Of a DNA stretch of 64,000 nucleotides, positions 45,661 through 57,585 are shown piece by piece (position 1 is the stretch's first letter; each line of letters starts with the position of its first letter). The notes beneath the pieces are model-generated. The model searched no databases. It was not told the origin of the DNA and saw nothing but the letters and a program-made list of their open reading frames with translations. The DNA is from Thunnus maccoyii (taxonomy: Eukaryota > Chordata > Actinopteri > Scombriformes > Scombridae): positions 34,460,922-34,524,921 of the forward strand of contig NC_056538.1 of assembly GCF_910596095.1 (NCBI RefSeq). Direction: 5' to 3'. Made by a program: the position numbers and the translations under genes.

Positions 45661-46377
45661 TCTCAACTGTTATTGCACTTCATTTTTGTGACTACACTTG
45701 CATGTGCAATTTAACTTCAGCTGATACTTTCACAACTGAAACATAAACTCCTTCCAGCACTTCAACTTTAACTGCCACTGTAACGTCTTTCAGTGTTTCA
45801 ACATCAACCATATCATTTAAATGTATTTATTACTAGACGGAAAAACACTCAATTATTCTAAAGAAATTATTTCCATTTCTATTTATTCATCCATTTATCA
45901 ATCCTTTTGTAACTCTTTGAAATTACTTTAACTGTCATCCACAAAAAAATTACAAATTTTCTTAACTTTGGAGAGTGTGCAGACAGAACTGTGGGAGCGT
46001 TGATTCCCTGCTGGACTTGACATGAATGAGGTGGGAATGGTCTGTTGAGATTCTCCTGTCATGAAGACACATAAAGCAGCAGTCTCACGTTAGTTACTGC
46101 AGCAGTCTGCAACACAAGGTCACATGTGGTAAACTGTGTGTAATAATTGTAATAATAATATTAAGGTGTCATTTAAGAAATCTGTACATTCAGTGAAGGT
46201 GCAGACTAACTTGATTGTGAGTTCATGCTGCTTGTGAATTTATTTAACGTATATGTTTGAAATTTTTAAAAGTGAAGCATTGTTGTCAGTGTGAAGCTCG
46301 GCAAATATGAAAATAATGTCAGTGATTTTCAGAACAATGTCTTTGAACAAAACAAATTATTTGTTTTGTGTTACAGA
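45661..46377 (+). promoter_or_regulatory. Upstream region of OR4 with possible 5' UTR splice acceptor
   Basis: GACACATAAAGCAGCAGTCT at about 46065-46084 resembles TATAAAAAGCAGTAG upstream of OR5 and may be the core promoter. TTTGTTTTGTGTTACAG ending at 46376 is a good splice acceptor just before an in-frame ATG at 46378. A spliced 5' UTR is known for many OR genes but is inference here. Confidence 0.35.
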
Positions 46378-46431
46378 ATGAGAATCACACTTTATTATGA
46401 ATTGCAAACTGGTTTGTCGCCTAAAACAAGA

Positions 46432-47382
46432 ATGACGGTAAATTCAACTTTATCTTACTTCATTTTCAGCACGTATATACACATTGGCACTTTAAGATAC
46501 TTGTACTTCATGTTAACTGCGATGTTATACACTGTTATCATTACTGCCAACACATCACTCATTGTGGTTATCTGTATGAACAGAAGCTTACATGAACCTA
46601 TGTACCTTTTTCTGTGCAGCTTGTTTGTAAATGAACTGTATGGTAGTACAGGGTTGTTTCCATTCCTTCTGGTTCAGATCCTCTCTGACATTCACACTGT
46701 TTCTGCTTCTTTCTGCTTCCTGCAGATTTTCTGTTTGTATACGTATGCAAATGTGGAATTTTTCAACTTAGCCATCATGTCTTATGACAGATATCTTGCT
46801 ATCTGTTGTCCTCTACAATATAACACACGTATGACGTCTAACAAGGCATTAATCTTTATTACTGTGATATGGTTGTACTCGTTTGTGAAATTTCTTATTA
46901 CTTTATCCTTAAACATCCGTTTGCCACTTTGTGGAAACATCATAAACAGTTTGTATTGCAATAACTACCTAGTTGTTAAACTGGCGTGTTCTGAAACCAA
47001 AGTGAATAACATTTATGGACTTTTTGGTGTTGTTCTTACCGTCATAGTCCCTCTGTTTCCAATCCTTTTCTCTTATATGAAAATTCTTAAAGTTTGTTTT
47101 TCTGGTTCTGAACAGACCAGACAGAAAGCCGTCAGTACCTGCACACCTCACCTTGCTTCCCTCCTTAACTTTTCTTTTGGATGTTTGTTTGAAATACTTC
47201 AGAGTAGATTTGATATGAGCAGTGTTTCCAGCGTGCTGAGAATCATTCTGTCGCTGTATTTTCTGATCATACAACCACTTCTGAATCCTATCATGTATGG
47301 ACTGCAAATGTCAAAAATACGAAATACATGTAAACACCTGTTCTGTTCTAAAATGTGGGCTTGCCATAGAGATACTATGTAG
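46432..47382 (+). CDS. Odorant receptor OR4, intronless, 316 aa
   Basis: A seven-transmembrane odorant receptor of the same fish group. The start MTVNSTLSYF at 46432 is preferred, by comparison with OR5. An in-frame ATG at 46378 would add 18 residues (MRITLYYELQTG). It shows the NST glycosylation site, LHEPMYLFL, MSYDRYLAIC, KAVSTCTPHL and PLLNPIMYG. TM1, TM4 and TM5 differ strongly from OR2/OR3 (ILFSYMKILK against ILYTYIRILK). From VVICMNRSLHEP through FCFLQIFCLY it is almost identical to OR5 and OR6 at DNA level. The C-terminal tail is longer than in OR2 (CKHLFCSKMWACHRDTM). No break is seen. Confidence 0.93.
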   Translation: MTVNSTLSYFIFSTYIHIGTLRYLYFMLTAMLYTVIITANTSLIVVICMNRSLHEPMYLFLCSLFVNELYGSTGLFPFLLVQILSDIHTVSASFCFLQIFCLYTYANVEFFNLAIMSYDRYLAICCPLQYNTRMTSNKALIFITVIWLYSFVKFLITLSLNIRLPLCGNIINSLYCNNYLVVKLACSETKVNNIYGLFGVVLTVIVPLFPILFSYMKILKVCFSGSEQTRQKAVSTCTPHLASLLNFSFGCLFEILQSRFDMSSVSSVLRIILSLYFLIIQPLLNPIMYGLQMSKIRNTCKHLFCSKMWACHRDTM

Positions 47383-47894
47383 GTGTGTTAACAAAAGAAT
47401 CAGTAAATATTTCACAATATATTGTCTTAAAATGTTCAATTAATTAAAAAAAAGAGATGTGAATCTGGCTAGTGTGGAAGGTAGTGAACTGAAATAATGT
47501 TCTGGTAATGAACTTAAAGAAAACATGTAGTCGGTAGGAAATGTTGACTGCTTGATTACTTGTAGCTTTTATCATTATCATATAGAGGAATATGGAATGT
47601 GCTGTTTCTGAAAGGTGAGGAAAGTGTGTAACTTGTATAATCTGAGTGACAATGGACCAAATATGAGCTGCTTTATAGACTCATTCTATGCCTACAGATG
47701 TGCATTTTATTTAACAAAATAAGTTCACTATCCAAAAATAATGAAGGAAGTACAGGCTGAGAATGCCATGATGTGAATTCATCACTGTTCCATCCATCAG
47801 TGAATCCACTGCCATCTCTGTGTGGACTCCTGGAAGTCCATTCTGACTACCAGGCCCTGTCACCAGCTGATCAGCCATCAAGACACAGTTTGCC
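47383..47894. other. 3' flank of OR4, nothing recognised
   Basis: AT-rich sequence unlike the OR2/OR3 3' flanks. No coding frame or element is seen. Confidence 0.5.
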
Positions 47895-49140
47895 CCAGAA
47901 ACAGGAAACTTAATTTAAGTTTTAGCTTGGAAACAAGGTGTTAAATGTGTGATTTGAATGACAAGTTCTGATCAATAATATTACCTAAATACTTATAAAT
48001 TGTGACCATTTCAATTTCGACTGCTTGGGCAGTTGAGATCTTTGGAAGATTAGATGGCAACTATTTGCCATTTAAAAATAGCATGAATTTGTATTTGTCT
48101 GCATTTAACACCAACTTAAGTTGTGTTAAATGGGACTGAACAACATCAAAGGCAGACTGCAGGAATTAAAGGGTTTGTCCCACTGAAGGAGATGAGCAAT
48201 AAATAAATGTACCATCTGCATAAAAATGGAATGCAGCATTTGATAAATTACCACAACAATGATTTACATATATGGAGAACAGCAGTGGTCCCAGTATGGA
48301 CCCCTGAGGCACACCCTTTGATACAGGGAGGAAGGAAGAGGAAGAACCAGCAAACTGGACACATTGTGTTCTTGCTGACAAGTAATATGAAAATCAACTT
48401 ACAGCATGCCCAGATAAGCCAATACTATAGAGTCTATCTGCTGAGGTAACATGGACAACTGTGTAAAAATTTGGAGGATTTGTTGATTAAGATATATCAG
48501 GCTTTGGTTCAGAGTCTTTAAGGAGGTTTCAGGAGTTCTTGAAACGGTTGTAGAGGCCTTTCAGGAGGTCCTAAAAGTCCTTTGACAGAACATGAGAAGG
48601 TTCTCGGGGTTGATGCAAAGAAGATTCTAAGAATTATTTATGGGGTTTTTAAAAAGGTTCCAGTTGTAATGGATGTAATGGAAGTGATGCTTGTGGTGTG
48701 GAGAATACATGGGTCTTGACAGCAAAAGGTTCTACATGGGTCCATGATGTGCTGCTTGCAGTCTTTGAAGGGGTTCTAGTGGTCCTTCCTGATATGGTTG
48801 TACTCGCAAAGGTTCCAGGTGGAACTAAAGAGGCTTAAGAAGTTAAAAAAGAGACTCAAGAGATGCTGGAGGAAGTCAAAGTGGTCTTTAAGGAATACCA
48901 AGTGGTTGTTTAATAAACTGTTCAGGTTGTATGATTAAGAAAGCAACACTCATCACAGTGGTAGAAGTGAAATTATGTCAACGTGTTTATACATTATAAT
49001 ATAGTATATCCTAATGGAGTTCATGTTTAATATGGAACTGCAGTGTAGGTTTGATCATCTCTTTTCGTAATAAAATGTCGTAGAGTTAGGAACAGTAAAC
49101 CTGCCTGTTTCCGGGTCCCTCTGACTTTGATTTGATTTTA
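47895..49140 (-). mobile_element. Block B3: LINE fragment plus cassette sequence, 3' end missing
   Basis: It starts inside the B homology at GAAACAGGAAACTTAATTTA, so about 460 bases of B are absent. - strand 48381-48166 carries [19 protein letters not shown] and [12 protein letters not shown]. 48440-49140 matches 41970-42690, including the segment at 48900-49015 that B1 lacks. Confidence 0.7.
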
Positions 49141-49159
49141 CTTACAGTCAAGTCCTTCA

Positions 49160-49590
49160 ATTCATAACAAAACATCTAAAACGACACTCATGAAAACTTT
49201 TACACAAACTGAGTTTATTCTCAGATGAAGTTGATGTAAACCCCTCAGAGGCTGCAGGTGTTGGGGGAAGTTAGATCAATGTACCAAGTCCCTCAGGTCA
49301 AAGGTCATTTCATCATGTCAACATGTTTGTCCGTGAGGCAGCTTCACATTAGCCACAGTTTCCACTAATTCCCTTTGAAGCAAATTACAGTCAGAGCTGT
49401 GAACCAGTGAGACCAATCAGCCTGAGCAGACCTCAGCACTGGTTTCACTGGTCCAAAGAGGGCTGAGGACCATAATGACCTCCCCTCAGACTCCTCAGAT
49501 ACTGACAGATACTGAAGTTTGTCAACAGTTTGACTTGTTGCATTTCATTTTTGAGTGAATGATGAAATTAACAGCAACACTATAATTTAT
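49160..49590 (+). repeat. Block A3: cassette sequence, interrupted
   Basis: It matches A0 and A2 from ATTCATAACAAAACATCTAA to AACAGCAACACTATAAT and is then cut by a LINE-like insertion. The A homology resumes briefly at 50588 (TATTATCAGTTGATATATTT), so about 1 kb was inserted. The Tc1 fragment is missing. Confidence 0.7.
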
Positions 49591-50585
49591 TTTAAATCAG
49601 GATAAACACCGTGAGATGAATCATCTCATTTTTAAGGGGGTCTCAAACAAACACTCAAAACAAATGGAAAATGGTACAAGACACTGATATATAACACAAC
49701 GAATAACAGACAAACAACAAACAACAAACTGAATGACAAAGAGAAAAAAAGTGTTACAACCTCAAGGGGAAAAAAACTAACCAGTCTATAGATAAAGAAA
49801 CATAGGTAATCTGTTTAGATTTTTAGATCATTTTTAGATAAACAAAATGATGACAGAGAGCAGATATTTGCAGATAACTTATGCCAATCGGAAGGAGCCT
49901 GAAACATAAAAGCTAAGGGACTACAAAGAGGATCTGATCAGAACGTCTTAGTGAATAATTTGACATATAAGGAACAAAAAACTGTTTTAGACAATAAAGA
50001 TATTTAGAGTTAATGCATTTAAAAATAAATTGGTACCAGTGAAATTGATGTCTTATATCAAGATCTGAGGGTGTCTAACACTGTGCAATGGTGTGTAAAA
50101 AAAGAACAACCCAGTACAAATATGCAGTGTCTGTTATATATAATACAGAGGGGATGAGATCAGTTTTAGAAGCATTATGATAAACAATGTCAGTGTAGTC
50201 CATTATTGGTAATATAAGTTGTGAAACAAGTCTCTTTCTAACATTAAATGTAAAGCAATGTCTGGAACTATACAGAACACCAACACCAAAATCTACTTTT
50301 TCATGACATGATCAGTGTGTGGTTTAAAGGTAAGTTCAGAGTCAATCCAAACATCTAGATATTAAATGTTTTCTACTTTCTGAAGAAATCTACCATCATT
50401 ACAAGTTAAAAACCAAAGAGTTGGATTTGGAGTAGAGGTTCTGTCTCACACCAAGAAGCACTGAATGGATTTCTGATGCACTGAGTTTGTTAGCTGACAA
50501 CCAAGTTTGTGGGGTATTGAAATCAGATTGTAGGGCCTCTTGAATTTGTGATATAGGAGCTTTTGATTTAATCTATGATGATGCA
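49590..50585 (-). mobile_element. LINE-like insertion in block A3
   Basis: The 3' end TTTTAAATCAGGATAAACAC, with GAGATGAATCATCTCATTTT following, is a common type of fish LINE terminus. The - strand retains only frame-broken remains. The sequence between the two halves of A3 marks its limits. I could not fix the clade. Confidence 0.5.
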
Positions 50586-50639
50586 TCATATATTATCAGT
50601 TGATATATTTGGTATCTCAAATCTTAATTCGAGTAACAG

Positions 50640-52545
50640 GTTTTTCATATTTGTGGATTGCTTCCTGTCTGTTTGTGGGCAATGTGACATTTGTGACTTC
50701 CCTCCTATTTGTTTGTGGTTTTTAGTCCAATTCGTACCACAGCAGAGCTGTAGAAAAAACCCACAACTGTGAGGTGCAGTTATTAGCTAAACCAGCAGGT
50801 GGCGACATTCCCTCACATGAGCTGACAGTACTACAGTCTGTACTGGAAGACGCTTAAACAAGAGTCTACCAAGCATCCACATTCGTACAAGAGGAGACAA
50901 CAAGGAGAGGGACAGCAGCCTGGCTTCAACAATAAAAAAACAGATAATACAATAAAAAAGCTGTGTTTGCGCTTGTATCTTGCACACACCCACCTGGCTG
51001 CCAAATACACTTAAGTGTACTTAAAATGTAAAAGAATAGCAATAAGCGCATTTAAAGCACATTATTGATGCATTGAATTTAGATTTTAAAAAGTGTATTT
51101 ATTTTGTGTTTTAATGTACTGTGTTAAAGTGTACTTTAACCCAGCTGTATTTGAATACTCTTATAATAAGTACATTAAGATGTGGTGCCTTTATAGTTAT
51201 ACTTTCATGTATTCATTAAAAAGTGTACTACTTTTTAATACCAAAAAATGTACAAGTATAATACCTTTAAGCACACTTTAATCATTTTACATAAAAATAT
51301 GCTGTTAGTACACTGGAATGCAGTATCCTGAAGTGGGCTTTATGGAATATATGTGAAAAGTACTTTATACACTTTTACAAAGCTATCTTTAAATACTACT
51401 GACAGACAACACTAATGTGTATAAATATCTATTTTACTAAGTATCATGTAAATAAATACAATACTAGTGCATTTTGAATTTATTGTGGCACACTTTTAAG
51501 TACATTGTTTGAATAAACTTAAAGTTAATTTTAATCAAGTAGTATTTATTTGTACTTATGAAAAGTAATTCAATATGGGCTAGTATTTTAGTTGCAATTT
51601 AATGCATTAATTATAAGTGTATTATATGTTAATACCAAATAGTGAACAAAAAGTGCATTAGTTTTAAGAACACTTTGATCATTTTACATCAAAGTATGTA
51701 TGTTGTAACATATATTAATCATAAATAAATGTGTACTGGAGCTGACCCTAGCACTAGCTGCTAGTTTGGTTAGCACTTTACAGTCTATGGTTAACTGTGA
51801 TAATGCTAATGCTAATTTTTGCTACCAAAAAACAGGCTTAAAACCATCAAAACAAAATGTACTTAACAGAAAAACTGAAAAACAAAAAAAACTGATCTGA
51901 CTCTAAGATCAACTGATCTTAGAGGGTCTTTTAGAACAACCAAATGCTGAACAAGACTTTTTTAGGCAACCAATATGTTACAATAAACTTAAAACTGAAA
52001 ACACACTATGAAATATCGGCAGCTACGCCTAAACTCTATGAATCTGGGGTTATGCCATGGTTACGTTACGAAATCAATGTTGTTGCTGTGGTGGTGACTT
52101 GTCAATCACAAGGTAGCCACACCCTAAAGCATATGCTGCTTTATCATCTATTTTACTTTTAACAAGACCATAATTTACAAATTGAAAATCATAGTGTAGT
52201 GAAGAAGACTTGAAACCAGCGATTGAGACTATAAACTCATTAGGAAAGTATTTACTGACGTAATTAATCAAGTGAGAAGTAGGGTCATTTTCTTATAGAT
52301 TTCTATACAATTGGACTTCTTTTTGCAACCAGTGGAGTCGCCCCTGCTGGCCATTAGAGAGAATGCAGATTTCGGGCACAGACTGTTGTTCTGTCTGCTC
52401 ATGTGAGGGAATGTCGCCACCTGCTGGTGTAGCTCGCAACTGCACCTCACAGTTGTGAATTTTTTCCACAGATCTGCTTCAGTACGTATTGGACAAAAAT
52501 CCAAAAAGAGTTAGGAGGGAAGTCACAATGTGTGTGGATCCACAA
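50640..52545. mobile_element. 1.9-kb element with about 180-bp terminal inverted repeats
   Basis: The left arm, about 50650-50835, and the right arm, about 52365-52545, are reverse complements with modest divergence. They share GTGACTTCCCTCCTA, CACAACTGTGAGGTGCAGTT and GGTGGCGACATTCCCTCACA. The interior holds a palindrome-rich AT core and no transposase, so this is a nonautonomous DNA element or a nested composite. Confidence 0.65.
51005..51725. repeat. AT-rich core rich in AAGTGTACTT-like palindromes
   Basis: Variants such as TTAAGTGTACTTAAA, TTAAAGTGTACTTTAA, AAAAAGTGTACTACTTTTTA and TTTTAAGTACATTG recur irregularly over 700 bases. The repeats are not in strict tandem. Repeats of this kind are found in other fish, and I do not know a functional role. 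Confidence 0.6.
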
Positions 52546-52689
52546 ATACTTACATATCCCTTTACATGTATTTTGGTGGTGAAACTATTTACATTTACAA
52601 AAACTATATCATTTTTTAATGTGAAATTAAAATATGTGCTACTATACAAGTAACCCGATGAAAGGGGCTACATGCAGAGGTTGTGGGAT

Positions 52690-54730
52690 ATATGGATGCT
52701 TTGAAACCCAACATCTAAGCTGACAAAGAAACAATTACTAGCTCAGTGTTCCAACATCCGCAAACAGCAACTGCTATCACAACTAGAGATTGATGAGGTA
52801 CAATGAACATGCTACGGCAGGGGGAGCCAGGACGACAGGTCAGAGGGGAGATATCATCATCCTCCCCACACTCCGAGATTGGGTACCAAGTCCCAACAAG
52901 CCCTTAACACAAGGGCGACTGACCTAAGAATGACTATCATGACTAAGCTGGACACCCGGTACCCTTGTAGCCGATTACCAAGGCTAAGTGACAAAGTACC
53001 CTCTGAAAGTCTGCTAGAGGACATGAATACAGCACTACGTACTATCCCTACTACTCTCCCTACATCCCATATGTAGAGACCATAACTGGGACCATAACTG
53101 AGACCAATCAGCTGATATACACCACAGCAACAATGATCCTAGAGATGCTCGGCTAACACCATAAACCACAAAGAGCATTACCCCCCATGGAGAGGGAGGC
53201 TGGAGGCCAAGATCAAGGCGACACAGAGAGAAGTTAGTCAACTCTCAGAGCTACAGAAAGATGTGGGGACAAAAGTGATACCTTGGAAGTACAACAAACT
53301 GTCAATATGTGACGCACTGGAGATTGCCAAGCTACCTGCCTGAAGAGATACACAGGAGAAGCAGAAGCCAGGAGAATAAATAGGATAACATGACAACAGT
53401 CAATAACATGAAAACAGATCCACCCAGCGCTGAGACTGAACAATACTGGAAGGAGGCATCACATAACACCAATGCTCAGTGGCTAGTGGATCTAAGAGCA
53501 GACCACAGCAATCTCCCAGAACAAGATCCAGTAACCATTACAATGGCTGGACAGCACCGGGCTCGGACATGATCCACACCTACTGGCTAAAGAAACTAAC
53601 TGCACTCCATGAACGCCTGGCAGCACAAATGAACCAACTGCTGATGGATGGGACCCACCCAGAGTGGTTAACCCACAGGTGGACAGTCCTGATCATGAAG
53701 GACCCCCAGAAGGGCACGATCCCATCCAACTACTGGCCAATAACCTGCCTCAGACCAGGGAGGCCTGGTCTGCCAGACCTGGATGCCTGGATGCCTGTGC
53801 ACAGGTTGGTCTTAACTACAGGTCTTGACTACAAGAAAGCTCATGACTCAGTGCCACACACATGGATACTGGAATGCTTGGAAAGAGCCATTAAGAGCCT
53901 TCATCAAGAACTCAGTGGGGCTGTGGAAAACAACTCTGGAGGCCAACTCAAAGCCAATTGCACAAGTTACCATCAAGTGCGGCATATACCAAGGTGATGC
54001 ACTATCCCCGCCGCTGTTTTGCATAGGCCTGAACCCCCTCGGCCAGATCATCTCAAACAGTGGCTACGGATACCGGTTCTGAAGTGGAACAACCATCAGT
54101 CACATCAAGCTGTATGCCAGGAATGAGCGAGACATCGACTCCACATCACCAGGATCTACAGCAACAAGCGGAATGTCATTCGGACTAGATAAGTGTGGTC
54201 AGATGGTATCGAAGAGAGGGAAGATGATCAGGACCGAGGGGGTTGAACTACCAGAAGGCAGCATTGCAGATGTTCAGGACAGCTACAAATACCTTGGGAT
54301 CCCGCAGGCAAATGGGAACTTTGAGGAGGCTGCAAGGAAGTCAGCCACAGCCAAATACCTACACAGAGTAAGGCAGGTCCTGAAAAGTCGGCTGAGTGGG
54401 AAGAACAAGATACGGGCCATCAACACGTACGCCCTGCCAGTCATCAGACACCCCGCTGGTATAATAAGCTGGCCAAAGGAGGAGATAGAGGCCACTGATA
54501 TCCAGACAAGAAAGCTCCTCACAATGCAGGGAGGGTTTCATCCCAAGTCCAGCACCCTGAGACTGTACACTAAGTGGAATGAGGGAGGCCGAGGACTGGT
54601 GAGCTGTGACCCACAAACTGGGAGAGTGGCTCCAGCAGATTCCTGGTACATCTGAGGTCTCTGTCCAGAGAAGCACAGTCCTAGGAACAGCTAAGATACT
54701 GTGCAGAACCCTCAAACTCCCAGAACTCTG
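52690..54730 (+). mobile_element. LINE of R4/Dong (Rex6-like) type, 5' truncated
   Basis: The + strand shows a reverse transcriptase in several frames: TGLDYKKAHDSVPHTWILEC (53815-53880), KCGIYQGDALSPPLFCIGLN (53975-54035), then SFGLDKCGQMVSKRGKMIRT and NTYALPVIRHPAGIISWPKE (54173-54655), GGFHPKSSTLRLYTKWNEGG. The fused KxYDxVPHxWI and IISWPKEEIE signatures fit the clade with a restriction-like endonuclease. At least three frame breaks are present. Confidence 0.7.
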
Positions 54731-54899
54731 GTAGAGGACCCGAGCTTGAGGAAAACACACCACCACCCCCCCATGGGAGGGTTTGAGAGGGGTTTGAGAG
54801 GGGGAATTTTTTTTGCACCTTTAAACTGACGCAGAGTGTCAATCAATAAACTGGTATCTGCCCATATATTAAGGTGGGGCTGGCCAGTTGAATTCATCT

Positions 54900-54960
54900 G
54901 AAAAAGTATAAAAAGCAGTAGATGTTACTGCAGCTGACAAAAGTGAGTAAGGCAGGCTGT
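54900..54960 (+). promoter_or_regulatory. Candidate OR5 core promoter
   Basis: TATAAAAA at 54907-54914 is followed by GCAGTAGATGTTACTGCAGC. A diverged counterpart lies before OR4. It is about 190 bases upstream of the start codon. Confidence 0.45.
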
Positions 54961-55104
54961 AATACAGTGCAAATGTTTAACTTAGTGAGGGCAGGGAGAT
55001 GGTCAGTTGAGCATACTTGCGTTTCAGTTTTTTATCTTTACACTTGATTTATTTTGGGGTCAATAATTAGAAGCAAACTCGATGTTTTGTCTCTGAAAAA
55101 AATT

Positions 55105-56037
55105 ATGGTGAATTCAACTTTATCTTATTTCATTCTTGGAGCTTATATGCATGTTGGAGGTTTGAAATATTTCTGTTTCATGTTGACTGCGATGTTATAC
55201 GTTGTTATCATTACTGCCAACACATCACTCACTGTGGTTATCTGTATGAACAGAAGCTTACATGAACCTATGTACCTTTTTCTGTGCAGCCTGTTTATAA
55301 ATGAACTGTATGGTAGTACAGGGTTCTTCCCATTCCTTCTGGTTCAGATCCTCTCTGATATTCACACTGTTTCTGCTTCTCTCTGCTTCCTGCAGATTTT
55401 CTGTTTGTATACGTATGCAAATATACAGTTTAGTAATTTAGCCATCATGTCTTATGACAGATATCTTGCTATCTGTTGTCCTCTACAATATAACACACGG
55501 ATGACGTCTAACAGGTCAGTCATCTTTATTATTGTGATATGGTTGTACTCATTTGTGAAATTTCTTATTACTTTATCCTTAAACATCCGTTTGACATTGT
55601 GTGGAAACATCATAAACAGTTTGTATTGCAATAACTACTTTATTGTTAAGCTGGCATGTTCTGACACCAAAGTCAATAACATTTATGGGCTTTTTGACAC
55701 TTTTCTCTCCGTCGTAGTCCCTCTGTTTCCAATCCTTTTCTCTTATATGAAAATTCTTAAAGTTTGTTTTTCTGGTTCTGAACAGACCAGACAGAAAGCC
55801 GTCAGTACCTGCACACCTCACCTCGCTTCCCTCCTTAACTTTTCTTTTGCATGTTTGTTTGCAACACTTCAGAGTAGATTTGATGTGAGCAGTGTTTCCA
55901 GTGTGCTGAGAATCATTGTGTTGGTTTATCTGCTGATCATTCCACTTCTGAATCCTATCATGTATGGACTGCAAACGTCAAAAATACGAAATCTGTTCTG
56001 TTCTAAAATGTTGGCCGCTCATAGAGATACTATGTAG
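55105..56037 (+). CDS. Odorant receptor OR5, intronless, 310 aa
   Basis: The closest relative is OR4. The start MVNSTLSYFILGAY at 55105 is the first in-frame ATG. It shows LHEPMYLFL, MSYDRYLAIC, KAVSTCTPHL and PLLNPIMYG. Compared with OR4 it lacks one residue just before PLLNP (YLLIIPLLNP against YFLIIQPLLNP) and four residues in the tail (KIRNLFCSKM against KIRNTCKHLFCSKM), both in-frame losses. The frame is open and all family landmarks are kept, so it is called functional, with slightly lower certainty because TM7 is shortened. AATAAA at 56161-56166 is a likely poly(A) signal. Confidence 0.91.
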   Translation: MVNSTLSYFILGAYMHVGGLKYFCFMLTAMLYVVIITANTSLTVVICMNRSLHEPMYLFLCSLFINELYGSTGFFPFLLVQILSDIHTVSASLCFLQIFCLYTYANIQFSNLAIMSYDRYLAICCPLQYNTRMTSNRSVIFIIVIWLYSFVKFLITLSLNIRLTLCGNIINSLYCNNYFIVKLACSDTKVNNIYGLFDTFLSVVVPLFPILFSYMKILKVCFSGSEQTRQKAVSTCTPHLASLLNFSFACLFATLQSRFDVSSVSSVLRIIVLVYLLIIPLLNPIMYGLQTSKIRNLFCSKMLAAHRDTM

Positions 56038-56166
56038 ATGTGATGAGAAAAGAGTCAGTAAATCATTCATTTGTAACACTTTGCATTGAAACATTTAGAG
56101 ATTTGAAAAGTACTGACAGTGTCTCACTGCCAATGAATAATGTAGATTGTGATGTATTGAAATAAA

Positions 56167-57452
56167 GTTCCAGTAATTAATTTAAAGAATTTTAAGAGGT
56201 CAAGGTGGATGTTGGACATTGACAGACTGTGTGTGTTTGTGTCTCATGTTTCAAGTAACTGCAGACGTTTTTTGTATTAAACCAACACCATGATCTTTCC
56301 CTCACCTTAACCAAATGCTGCCAGAGTCTAAACAAAACCATAAAACTGTTTGATAATGATGCAGTCACTACAAGCTGATATTGGACTGCAATATCAGATA
56401 TTTTGGCAGGCAAACATTCCCGTCTCAATTCCAGAGAAACACGACTGTCTCGTGAGAGCAAAAATGCTCGATATTTGCAAAACATGGCAGATCCTGTCAC
56501 TGTGGACAACAACATTTCAGCATTGAGAAAAACACACCTGTGTATTTTCATTGCTTGTACCTGCTGTATGTATATAAAGTAACTTATCATATTTTACCCG
56601 TACAATATTTATTTCAGCACTCCATTTGTATCCTGTTTACAGAAACAGTTTCACCTGTATCATGTTCCTTGATATCGTAATTTGTCTACTGATCCAGCTG
56701 TCTACTCTGGAAAAAAGACACCAATTAAATGTATGTTGATCTTGGAAACTTCAGAAAAAGGGTTATTTCAAAGTGAGATTTTCCTTATCTTAATTGAAGG
56801 TCTAAGGATAGAACAGTTGTATGTTGTAAAGACTGTAAAGACCTCTGAGGAAAATTTGGGCTAATCTAGTAATTTTGGGCTATAAAAATTAAATCCGACT
56901 TGACAGCTGTGTTTGTGGTGTAAAGTCTTACTCTTCAAAGTCCTAGTTGTTATAATAATCTGAAAAGGACAAGCAGTGCAGAAACATTTATAAGGCCAAA
57001 GTACAGTATAAAATTTCACAAATAGTAATAACTCAAATCAATCAACAGAATCTCAAAACTGCCCTAAATTTGGGACAAATAAATGAACTTCATTACTTTC
57101 CATAGCAGTTTGTGAAAAGTGTACAAATCATGTTCAGTAGAAAACTGAAATGACTTCATCTCATTTTTATCTCACTACTGTAATAAATTCTTAGCTGAGA
57201 ATGTCCATTATTTAGGATTTTGGATTATGTGTGTTTATTTCACTGATGGGAAATAAAACTGCATTACTTGTTTGTAATTCATCAGACAGACCAAAATTAA
57301 ACTGAACATTTGATAATTATTTTGTAAACTTTTGCATTAAATGTCCTACCTTTTGATACAATGCGTTAACTGTAGAAATAATTTCATTGAAACACTCAAC
57401 TGAGGAGTCAAGAGCATACATTTATTTCTCATGAACAAATCTGTTGGATGAT
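56167..57452. other. Intergenic, one dispersed repeat
   Basis: 56265-56500 contains CCCTCACCTTAACCAAATGC and resembles a short fish repeat. The 132-codon - strand frame at 56590-56192 crosses it and shows no family. The remainder is AT-rich without features. Confidence 0.4.
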
Positions 57453-57585
57453 CTACCCTTCCCAACACAACTTAAAAAGCAGACTTTTACATATGATGCG
57501 TATTTTGGACATATTCAATCCATACATTACAGGGTTGAAGAGTGGCTGGCATGTGAGAATATACAGTGATAAAAATATTTGCAAC

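Noticed and set aside
46969-47307. 112-codon - strand frame, and its counterpart at 55579-55974
   Set aside because: Both are antisense shadows of OR4 and OR5. Their similarity follows from that of the receptor genes.
56192-56590. 132-codon - strand frame
   Set aside because: It overlaps a dispersed repeat, shows no recognisable domain, and looks like chance.
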